From: Bacteroidales bacterium | GTDB lineage: Bacteria; Bacteroidota; Bacteroidia; Bacteroidales; VadinHA17 | Direction: 5' to 3' | Length of the DNA stretch: 5,505 bases | Assembly (NCBI GenBank): GCA_003520925.1 | Contig: DOTV01000101.1 | Span: 1 to 5,505, forward strand | Part shown: one piece after another, positions 1 through 5,505 of the stretch | Layout: each line of letters starts with the position of its first letter | How positions within the stretch are numbered: position 1 is the stretch's first letter | Notes under the pieces: generated by a model | Told to the model about the DNA's origin: nothing | Database searches by the model: none | Seen by the model: the letters and a program-made list of their open reading frames with translations, nothing else | Position numbers and translations under genes: made by a program

Positions 1-39
1 TTCAGGAAAGACATTACTAAAGAAACTAAAAGCACATCA

Positions 40-282
40 ATGTCAAAGATTTGTCAGGTTACAGGGAAGAAAGCGATGGTAGGAAACAATGTATCGCATT
101 CAAAAAGAAGAACGAAAAGGAAATTCTACCCCAATCTTTTTGTAAAAAGATATTATCTTCCCGAAGAGGAGAGATGGATTTCGCTTAAAGTTTCAACTTC
201 GGGGATACGGCTGATTAATAAAAAAGGACTTACAACCGTTTTGAAAGAGGCAAAGGAAAAAGGTTACATTTTGAATTATTAA
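40..282 (+). CDS. rpmB: 50S ribosomal protein bL28
   Basis: Encodes an 80-residue basic protein of the large ribosomal subunit. The N-terminus (MSKICQVTGKKAMVGNNVSHS) followed by the run KRRTKRKF is the typical bL28 signature, and the length matches the family in Bacteroidota. Only one cysteine (Cys5) is present, so this is the form without the paired CxxC motifs that bind zinc in some bL28 proteins. The ATG is chosen because it starts exactly at the conserved family N-terminus; the frame stays open upstream to the window edge, but those codons do not look like bL28. No Shine-Dalgarno sequence precedes it, as is usual in Bacteroidota. It is the first of three small genes, with rpmG starting 15 nt after its stop, which suggests one transcript. 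Its promoter would lie outside the window. Confidence 0.97.
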   Translation: MSKICQVTGKKAMVGNNVSHSKRRTKRKFYPNLFVKRYYLPEEERWISLKVSTSGIRLINKKGLTTVLKEAKEKGYILNY

Positions 283-297
283 AAATAAGATCAGGAA

Positions 298-486
298 ATG
301 GCAAAAAAGGCAAAAGGTAACAGGCAGCAGGTTATTCTTGAATGCACCGAGCATAAGGAAAGTGGTCAGCCGGGCACATCAAGGTATATAACTACTAAAA
401 ACAGGAAAAACACTCCGGATCGAATGGAACGTATGAAATACAATCCGGTTCTTAAGAAACATACACTTCACAGAGAAATCAAGTAA
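298..486 (+). CDS. rpmG: 50S ribosomal protein bL33
   Basis: Encodes a 62-residue basic protein of the large ribosomal subunit, located near the E site in known ribosomes. The core stretches ILECTEHKESG (residues 13-23), SRYITTKNRKNTPDR (28-42) and MKYNPVLKKHTLHREIK at the C-terminus are typical of bL33 in its slightly longer Bacteroidota form (about 60 residues against 50-55 elsewhere). Only Cys16 remains of the four zinc-ligand cysteines found in C+ paralogues, so this is a zinc-independent form. The ATG is followed by MAKKAKGNRQQV, the usual family start. An AGGA lies 2 nt before the ATG, too close to act as a normal Shine-Dalgarno sequence. The gene sits 15 nt after rpmB and 12 nt before the DUF4295 gene, consistent with co-transcription. 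Confidence 0.97.
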   Translation: MAKKAKGNRQQVILECTEHKESGQPGTSRYITTKNRKNTPDRMERMKYNPVLKKHTLHREIK

Positions 487-498
487 ACAGACAACGTC

Positions 499-654
499 AT
501 GGCAAAGAAAGTAGTTGCAACATTGAAAACTGGTAGCGGTAAACTTTTTACAAAGTGTATCAAGATGACCAAGTCGGAGAAGACCGGTGCATATCAGTTT
601 AAGGAAGAAATCGTTCACAATGACCATATTAAAGATTTCTTCACGAAAAAATAA
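499..654 (+). CDS. DUF4295 small protein, probable ribosomal protein bL38
   Basis: Short ORF of 51 codons, easily lost to length cut-offs. It starts MAKKVVATLKTGSGK and ends FKEEIVHNDHIKDFFTKK. This matches the DUF4295 family, about 50 residues long and, to my knowledge, confined to Bacteroidota and found after rpmB-rpmG and before ftsY, as here. The protein has 12 lysines, no membrane segment and no signal peptide, as expected of an rRNA-binding protein. The cryo-EM structure of the Flavobacterium johnsoniae 70S ribosome described a new large-subunit protein named bL38; I believe it is this family, but that link is from memory. The residue pattern KxxKMxKSxKTGAYxFKEE (19-37) is the part I recognise best. 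The gene begins 12 nt after rpmG, has no Shine-Dalgarno sequence, and is followed 27 nt after its stop by a terminator, so it is the last gene of the ribosomal-protein operon. Confidence 0.9.
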   Translation: MAKKVVATLKTGSGKLFTKCIKMTKSEKTGAYQFKEEIVHNDHIKDFFTKK

Positions 655-681
655 CAATTTCATTTTCATTAAGATATCAGG

Positions 682-713
682 AGCTTTCTTCATAGCGGAA
701 GAAAGCTTTTTTT
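682..713 (+). terminator. Intrinsic terminator after the rpmB-rpmG-DUF4295 operon
   Basis: A perfect 10-bp stem (AGCTTTCTTC at 682-691 pairing with GAAGAAAGCT at 698-707) closes a 6-nt loop (ATAGCG). Six further T residues (708-713) follow directly, after the T that ends the stem. This is a textbook Rho-independent terminator, 27 nt after the stop codon of the DUF4295 gene. It would separate the ribosomal-protein transcript from ftsY, although read-through cannot be excluded. The stem has only four G-C pairs, so it may be of moderate strength. Confidence 0.9.
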
Positions 714-720
714 ATATTTG
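713..720 (+). promoter_or_regulatory. Probable -7 promoter element for ftsY-rimO
   Basis: TATATTTG matches the Bacteroidota housekeeping-sigma -7 consensus TAnnTTTG exactly. Transcription would start a few bases downstream, leaving a leader of roughly 20-25 nt before the ftsY ATG at 750, which is a normal length for this phylum. I do not see a clear -33 TTTG partner; the expected place falls inside the terminator stem, which is only T-rich. The first T of the element is also the last T of the terminator tract. The call rests on the consensus match and position only. Confidence 0.55.
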
Positions 721-749
721 TCATTCAATAAGATAAAACTAAATTCTCA

Positions 750-1712
750 ATGGGCTGGTTTGGTTTTGGCAGTAAGGAGAAAAAGGAGATACTTGACAGG
801 GGGCTTGAAAAAACGAAGGAAAATGTCTTTTCAAAGCTTTCACGGGCAGTTATTGGTAAAACCAAAGTTGATGAAGAAGTATTGGATAAACTTGAGGAAG
901 CCCTGGTATCATCTGACGTCGGTGTTACTACAACTCTCAAAATAATTGAACGGATTGAAGCAAGAGTTGCAAAAGACAAATACCTGAATACCAGTGAGCT
1001 CAATATAATTCTAAGAGAGGAGATCGTTTCACTGCTTGAGAGCAATCTTTCAGGAGCAGAGTCGGCATTTGATTCACCTCTTCCCGCATCACCTTATGTA
1101 ATAATGGTTGTCGGAGTTAACGGATCAGGTAAGACTACCACCATAGCTAAAATCGCCTATCAGTACAAAATGGCTGGGAAGAAGGTACTTCTCGGCGCTG
1201 CCGATACATTCAGGGCAGCTGCCATCGACCAGCTCCAGATCTGGGCTGACAGGGCTGGAGTCCAGATCATTAAACAACAAATGGGTTCGGATCCGGCATC
1301 TGTTGCTTTCGACTCTGTTAAATCAGCAGTTGCAGGCAGTTATGATGTTGTAATTATCGACACTGCAGGAAGACTCCATAATAAGGTGAATCTCATGGCG
1401 GAACTTTCAAAGATAAAACGTGTAATGGAGAAAGTTATACCTGATGCACCACACGATGTTTTGCTTGTACTCGACGGTTCGACCGGCCAGAATGCATTTG
1501 AACAGGCAAAACAATTCACAGCAGCCACCGATGTGACTGCAATGGCGATTACCAAGCTCGATGGCACAGCTAAGGGAGGAGTAGTAATTGGTATTTCTGA
1601 TCAGTTCAGGATTCCAGTAAGATACATAGGATTAGGTGAAAAAATTACTGATCTTCAGATATTTAATCCTTTCGAGTTTGTAGATACGCTTTTTACTTTT
1701 GAAAAAAATTAA
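750..1712 (+). CDS. ftsY: Signal recognition particle receptor FtsY
   Basis: Encodes a 320-residue SRP-family GTPase. FtsY docks ribosome-nascent chain complexes carrying SRP (Ffh plus 4.5S RNA) at the inner membrane and hands them to SecYEG. The protein begins MGWFGFGSKEKK and continues with an amphipathic helix (about residues 10-32) likely to contact membrane lipids. The N domain spans about 20-100 and the G domain about 115-318. G-domain motifs are all intact: P-loop GVNGSGKT (122-129), insertion-box DTFRAAA (152-158), DTAGR (204-208), TKLDG (268-272) and GLGE (294-297). It lacks the long acidic A domain of E. coli FtsY (497 residues), so it is the short form common outside Proteobacteria. 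The ATG lies just before the conserved N-terminal glycine/phenylalanine stretch; no Shine-Dalgarno is seen. It follows a terminator and probable promoter, and its last 14 nt overlap rimO, suggesting a two-gene transcript. Confidence 0.98.
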   Translation: MGWFGFGSKEKKEILDRGLEKTKENVFSKLSRAVIGKTKVDEEVLDKLEEALVSSDVGVTTTLKIIERIEARVAKDKYLNTSELNIILREEIVSLLESNLSGAESAFDSPLPASPYVIMVVGVNGSGKTTTIAKIAYQYKMAGKKVLLGAADTFRAAAIDQLQIWADRAGVQIIKQQMGSDPASVAFDSVKSAVAGSYDVVIIDTAGRLHNKVNLMAELSKIKRVMEKVIPDAPHDVLLVLDGSTGQNAFEQAKQFTAATDVTAMAITKLDGTAKGGVVIGISDQFRIPVRYIGLGEKITDLQIFNPFEFVDTLFTFEKN

Positions 1713-2991
1713 TATAGTAACCCTTGGCTGCTCCAAGAACACAGTCGATTCCGAGAAACTTCTTATGCAGATCCGGGAAGGAGGTTATTCGGTAGTTTAT
1801 GATCCCTCTGATTTCTCAGCCGATACTGTGATCATCAATACCTGTGGATTTATTAATGATGCCAAAGAACAGAGCATCGATACAATTTTACGCTTTGTAA
1901 AAGCCAGCCAGGCTGGTGAGATTAATAACCTTTATGTCATGGGTTGTCTTTCAGAGAGATATATGGACGCACTGAAGACAGAGATACCTGAGGTGAAGAA
2001 ATACTTCGGTGTCAATAACATGAATCTAATCCTTCAGGAGCTGGGAATCGGGTTAAAGAAAGAGCAAATTTATGAAAGAATCCTGACCGGTCCGGGTCAT
2101 TATGCATATCTTAAGGTATCGGAAGGATGTGACAGAAAATGTTCATTCTGTTCCATACCGCTGATAAGGGGAAAATGCATCTCCCGTCCGATAGAAGAGC
2201 TTACCAGGGAAGCTGCATATCTTGCCGGACAAGGAGTGAAAGAGCTTATCCTTATAGCACAGGACCTTAGCTATTACGGTCTAGATCTGTACAAGACTCA
2301 GAAACTCCCCGAACTTATCACAGAACTGCTTAAAATTGAGTCGTTTGAATGGATCAGACTTCATTATCTCTATCCTGCGAATTTCCCTGAAGAGGTCTTT
2401 TCCCTGATGCAGAATAATCCCAGGATATGCAGGTACATTGACATCCCGATCCAGCATATCTCAGGTAAAATGCTTGAGATCATGAAAAGGTCGCATTATG
2501 AAAATGGAACCAGAAGATTTCTGAATAAAATTAGAAAGGAACTCCCGGGAGCTGCGATTCGGACTACACTTATTGCAGGTCATCCCGGTGAAACTGAAAA
2601 GGAGTTTAATGAACTTAAGGAATTTATTTCGGAATTCAGGTTCGACCGGCTTGGGGTCTTCGCCTACAGCCATGAAGAGGGAACATATTCCTATGACAAT
2701 TATAACGATGACATTTCTCAAAATGTAAAGGAATCAAGGGTAGCAGAGCTGATGTCAATACAGCAATCGGTGTCGGAAGAGCTGAACCGGGAAAAGACAG
2801 GAAAGGTATTTAAGGTCCTGATCGACAGGAGGGATGCTGAATATTTTGTCGGCAGAACCGAATTCGATAGCCCTGAAGTTGATAATGAAGTACTTATAAG
2901 TACAGAATATAATTTAATCCCCGGTAATTTTTACAATATAAAAATCATCGGGTCTTCCGATTTTGATCTTTTCGGAATTCCGGAAGATTAA
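1699..2991 (+). CDS. rimO: Ribosomal protein uS12 methylthiotransferase RimO (TTG start)
   Basis: Encodes a 430-residue radical-SAM enzyme that adds a methylthio group to a conserved aspartate of ribosomal protein uS12, using two [4Fe-4S] clusters. Order of domains: UPF0004 domain (about 1-125) with cluster ligands Cys11 (in VTLGCSKN), Cys49 (INTCGF) and Cys83 (MGCLSER); radical-SAM core (about 130-355) with CxxxCxxC at Cys144, Cys148 and Cys151; C-terminal TRAM domain (about 360-428). The VTLGCSKN-VDSE start separates RimO from the tRNA-modifying paralogue MiaB. Start choice: an in-frame TAG lies at 1681-1683, no ATG occurs before codon 23, and an ATG there would remove Cys11. TTG at 1699 gives the family N-terminus MKKINIV and is therefore preferred. 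It lies inside ftsY, in the +1 frame, so translation is probably coupled to ftsY termination. All catalytic residues are present. Confidence 0.96.
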   Translation: MKKINIVTLGCSKNTVDSEKLLMQIREGGYSVVYDPSDFSADTVIINTCGFINDAKEQSIDTILRFVKASQAGEINNLYVMGCLSERYMDALKTEIPEVKKYFGVNNMNLILQELGIGLKKEQIYERILTGPGHYAYLKVSEGCDRKCSFCSIPLIRGKCISRPIEELTREAAYLAGQGVKELILIAQDLSYYGLDLYKTQKLPELITELLKIESFEWIRLHYLYPANFPEEVFSLMQNNPRICRYIDIPIQHISGKMLEIMKRSHYENGTRRFLNKIRKELPGAAIRTTLIAGHPGETEKEFNELKEFISEFRFDRLGVFAYSHEEGTYSYDNYNDDISQNVKESRVAELMSIQQSVSEELNREKTGKVFKVLIDRRDAEYFVGRTEFDSPEVDNEVLISTEYNLIPGNFYNIKIIGSSDFDLFGIPED

Positions 2992-3012
2992 GCTTAAAAT
3001 TAAAATTCTTTT

Positions 3013-3097
3013 ACCACGGAGTGACACGAAGTAAACACGGAGTCACACTGTTATTATATCTTTGAAACTCAGTGGAAACTCAGTGTAACTCCGTGGT
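3013..3097. repeat. Mirrored octamer array / long imperfect inverted repeat between convergent genes
   Basis: Three units related to CACGGAGT lie on the left arm (3015-3022, 3025-3032, 3036-3043) and three inverted units (ACTCAGTG at 3067-3074 and 3078-3085, ACTCCGTG at 3088-3095) on the right. Spacing is 10 then 11 nt on the left and 11 then 10 on the right, so every unit has a partner at the same distance from the centre (about 3055). The outer ten bases (3013-3022 with 3088-3097) pair perfectly; the middle units pair with two mismatches and the inner units with one, without any bulge. The resulting hairpin would have an A/T-rich loop. It lies between the rimO and clpC stop codons and could act as a two-way transcription end or mRNA 3' structure, but no clear T tract follows on either strand. 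I recall similar CACGGAGT-type intergenic repeats from environmental bacterial genomes but cannot verify that here. Confidence 0.85.
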
Positions 3098-3111
3098 TAA
3101 ATAACTAAATA

Positions 3112-5505
3112 TCAATTTATTGCTGGTGATGTTGGAAGATCCTCCTTTTTCTTCAAAATCTTTATTTTTATTTCCGATTTGGCGGAATTAAATCCTACAT
3201 GGATAGTATCCCCCTCCTTCAGTTCGGCTTTAATAAGCACTTCAGCCATAGGGTCCTCCAGATATTTTTGAATTGCCCGTTTCAGCGGCCTGGCACCATA
3301 GTTTGCATCAAACCCCCTGTCGGCAATGTAATCTCTTGCGGTCGTAGCAATTTTAAGCTGATAACCCAGGGTTTTTACCCTGTCGTAGAGTCCTTTAAGC
3401 TCAAGATCAATTATTTTGTTGATCTCCTCCTTGCCAAGTGAATTAAACATGATTACATCATCAATCCTGTTGAGAAATTCAGGCGCAAAAGTCTTCTGAA
3501 GGGCTTTCTGCAGAATGCTTTTTGTCTGCTCATCTTTTGATGCCTTTCTGGCAGAAGTGTCAAAGCCTACCCCGTGTCCGAATTCAGAAATCTGCCTGGT
3601 CCCTATATTCGAAGTAAGGATTACAATAGTGTTCCTGAAATCCACCCTTCGGCCCAGACTGTCAGTAAGCTGTCCTTCATCGAGCACCTGCAGAAGTATA
3701 TGGAATACATCCGGGTGAGCTTTTTCTATTTCATCCAGAAGAACAACAGAATATGGCTTTCTTCTGACCTTTTCAGTCAGCTGTCCACCCTCCTCATAAC
3801 CAACATATCCAGGAGGTGCACCAACAAGTCTTGAAACCGAGAATTTCTCCATGTATTCACTCATATCAACCCTGATGAGATTATCGGTAGTATCGAAAAG
3901 GAACTTTGCAAGCACTTTTGCCAGTTGTGTCTTTCCGACACCTGTCGGACCAAGGAATATGAATGTTCCAATTGGCTTATTGGGATCCTTTAGTCCGGCC
4001 CGATTCCTCTGAATCGACCTCACTACCTTCTGGATTGCTTCATTCTGGCCAATAACGCTTCCGCTCAGCTCATCGGCCATCTTGAGTAGCCTGGTGCCTT
4101 CGGTCTGGGCAATGCGCTGGACAGGAACACCTGTCATCATGGCAACAACTTCAGCAACTTTCTCAGCATCAACAGTTTCACGATTGACAGCGAGCTCTTT
4201 CTCCCATTTTTTCTTTTCCAGGTCAATCATGTCCAGAAGATCTTTTTCCCTGTCGCGGAAACTGGCAGCTTTTTCAAAGTTCTGGTTTTTTACAGCCATC
4301 ATCTTCTCTTTCTTTGTATCTTCAAGCTGCTTTTCAAGAGAAAGAATCTTTTCGGGAACTACAATGTTTGAAATATGAACCCGTGATCCGGATTCATCGA
4401 GGGCATCAATAGCCTTATCAGGCAGGTGTCTGTCAGATATGTATCTGTTTGTCAGCTTAACACATGCATCAATTGCATCATCAGTATAGATCACATTGTG
4501 ATGCTCCTCATATCTTTCTTTTATATTGTGCAGGATATGAATTGTCTCCTCAATTGAAGTTGGTTCGACAATTACTTTCTGGAACCTTCTTTCGAGAGCA
4601 CCATCTTTCTCTATATGCTGACGGTACTCATCAAGAGTGGTTGCACCAATGCACTGGATCTCTCCCCTGGCAAGGGCAGGCTTGAGCATGTTGGCGGCAT
4701 CAAGAGACCCTGTGGCACCGCCTGCTCCGACAATTGTGTGAATTTCATCAATAAAGAGAATGATATTGTCATTTTTCGACAGCTCGTTAAGTATGGCTTT
4801 CATTCTTTCCTCAAACTGTCCTCTGTACTTGGTACCAGCCACAATCGAGGCGAGGTCGAGGGCAACAACCCTTTTATTGAACAGAACCCTCGATACGTTC
4901 TTCTTTATGATCCGTAAAGCAAGACCTTCTGCGATTGCTGATTTTCCAACGCCTGGTTCACCTATCAGAACCGGGTTATTCTTTTTCCTTCTAGAAAGAA
5001 TCTGTGCAAGCCTTTCAATCTCTCTTTCGCGTCCGACGACCGGATCAAGTCTTCCTTCCTCAGCAGCTTTCGTCAGGTCGATGCCGAAATTGTCAAGAAC
5101 GGGCGTATCAGAAGAGGGTTTTGCGGAGGATGGGGACTGACCTTTGCCCTGGTTTCCGCCGAAGGACTGCCCCTCATCGTCCTCCTCCCTGGGAAAATCT
5201 GCTTTCGCGCTTGGCATACCTGCTTCTACAGCCCGGCGGACTGATTGATAATCAACGTCAAGTTCTGACAGGAACCGCGTGACAAGGGCGTTTTCATCTT
5301 TAAGAATAGCCAGCAACAGATGTTCAGAATCTATTGTTGAGCTCTTAAGAGACTTTGCTTCGAGATATACAAGCTTAAGAATCCTTTCAGTGCTTCGGAG
5401 CAGAGGTATTATCTCATGATCTGCAACGGCTATCGGGTTTTCAACTTTTATGCTCTTTTCAAGAGAGCCTTTAAGGACCAGGAGATCTATACCCTGGTTG
5501 AGCAG
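3112..5505 (-). CDS. clpC: ATP-dependent Clp protease ATP-binding subunit ClpC (N-terminus outside window)
   Basis: Cytosolic Hsp100 AAA+ unfoldase that threads substrates into ClpP. The frame is open to the window edge, giving 797 residues; I estimate 30-50 are missing. Numbering from the first visible codon: the rest of the Clp-N domain (about 1-95, including the second repeat with SEHLLLAIL), a flexible acidic/Gly-Ser-rich linker (about 96-136), then AAA-1 with Walker A GEPGVGKS (182-189), pore-loop KYRG (226-229) and Walker B ILFIDEIH (249-256). A middle segment with a UVR-type motif (about 398-427) separates it from AAA-2: Walker A GPTGVGKT (519-526), pore-loop GYVG (566-569), Walker B LLDEIEK (589-595), sensor-2 GARPLKR (737-743). 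The UVR segment and short middle domain mark ClpC rather than ClpB. VGF (646-648) is the ClpP-docking loop position. It converges on rimO with 120 nt between stop codons; its promoter is not in view. Confidence 0.96.
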   Translation of the reverse strand: MLNQGIDLLVLKGSLEKSIKVENPIAVADHEIIPLLRSTERILKLVYLEAKSLKSSTIDSEHLLLAILKDENALVTRFLSELDVDYQSVRRAVEAGMPSAKADFPREEDDEGQSFGGNQGKGQSPSSAKPSSDTPVLDNFGIDLTKAAEEGRLDPVVGREREIERLAQILSRRKKNNPVLIGEPGVGKSAIAEGLALRIIKKNVSRVLFNKRVVALDLASIVAGTKYRGQFEERMKAILNELSKNDNIILFIDEIHTIVGAGGATGSLDAANMLKPALARGEIQCIGATTLDEYRQHIEKDGALERRFQKVIVEPTSIEETIHILHNIKERYEEHHNVIYTDDAIDACVKLTNRYISDRHLPDKAIDALDESGSRVHISNIVVPEKILSLEKQLEDTKKEKMMAVKNQNFEKAASFRDREKDLLDMIDLEKKKWEKELAVNRETVDAEKVAEVVAMMTGVPVQRIAQTEGTRLLKMADELSGSVIGQNEAIQKVVRSIQRNRAGLKDPNKPIGTFIFLGPTGVGKTQLAKVLAKFLFDTTDNLIRVDMSEYMEKFSVSRLVGAPPGYVGYEEGGQLTEKVRRKPYSVVLLDEIEKAHPDVFHILLQVLDEGQLTDSLGRRVDFRNTIVILTSNIGTRQISEFGHGVGFDTSARKASKDEQTKSILQKALQKTFAPEFLNRIDDVIMFNSLGKEEINKIIDLELKGLYDRVKTLGYQLKIATTARDYIADRGFDANYGARPLKRAIQKYLEDPMAEVLIKAELKEGDTIHVGFNSAKSEIKIKILKKKEDLPTSPAIN

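Noticed and set aside
1..39. 3' end of an upstream gene, such as cinA, which I recall in front of rpmB in relatives
   Set aside because: Only 39 bases are visible; one frame has a stop (TAA at 18-20) and two are open. Nothing in the short translations is recognisable.
379..693. Minus-strand ORF of 104 codons opposite rpmG and the DUF4295 gene
   Set aside because: It is the reverse of two well-supported genes and of the terminator, its translation resembles no family I know, and it is Cys/Phe-rich in a way typical of antisense reading.
1701..1712. Programmed frameshift at the A7 run joining FtsY to RimO
   Set aside because: The rimO frame is +1 relative to ftsY, whereas slippage on A-runs normally gives -1. 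No stimulatory structure is evident, and both proteins are complete by themselves.
3013..3097. CRISPR array or canonical intrinsic terminator
   Set aside because: Units are 8 nt with 2-3 nt spacers and in mirrored orientation, unlike CRISPR. The hairpin is long with internal mismatches and lacks a T tract directly after either arm, unlike a standard terminator.
4760..5140. Plus-strand ORF of 126 codons inside clpC
   Set aside because: It is antisense to the AAA-1 region of an intact clpC. Its Ser/Leu/Phe-rich composition reflects reverse reading of conserved codons.
3112..5316. clpC starting at the TTG codon at 5314-5316
   Set aside because: The frame continues without a stop to base 5505 and encodes more of the Clp-N domain, including the segment leading into SEHLLLAIL. 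The gene is simply cut by the window edge.

Overview
The window looks like a stretch of a Bacteroidota (Bacteroidales-like) chromosome. Three things point there: a gene of the Bacteroidota-restricted DUF4295 family directly behind rpmB and rpmG; A/T-rich start regions with no well-placed Shine-Dalgarno sequence; and an exact match to the Bacteroidota -7 promoter element (TAnnTTTG) in front of ftsY. Base composition is even across the genes and I see no phage, IS, tRNA, rRNA or CRISPR signal. Most of the window is conserved housekeeping DNA. I did not find a new multi-gene system.

Layout. Bases 1-39 precede rpmB and are too short to assign; a promoter or the end of an upstream gene would lie outside. 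Bases 40-654 hold three very small, tightly spaced + strand genes for large-subunit ribosomal proteins: rpmB (bL28), rpmG (bL33) and a 51-residue DUF4295 gene (probably bL38). A near-perfect intrinsic terminator closes this group at 682-713. The promoter -7 element for ftsY starts on the last base of its T tract. Bases 750-2991 hold ftsY (SRP receptor) and rimO (uS12 methylthiotransferase). These overlap by 14 nt, and rimO appears to start at TTG. Bases 2992-3111 lie between convergent genes and contain a mirrored array of six related octamers that could fold into a long imperfect hairpin. Bases 3112-5505 are a minus-strand clpC (Hsp100 AAA+ unfoldase) whose N-terminal end lies beyond the window.

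Functionally the + strand genes share a ribosome theme: two or three proteins of the 50S subunit, the membrane receptor for ribosomes translating SRP substrates, and an enzyme that modifies a 30S protein. ClpC on the other strand is a separate protein quality-control unit; it carries a VGF loop and probably feeds ClpP. The items most worth a second look are the symmetric octamer array at 3013-3097, the fused terminator/promoter at 682-720, the small DUF4295 gene, and the TTG start of rimO inside the end of ftsY.
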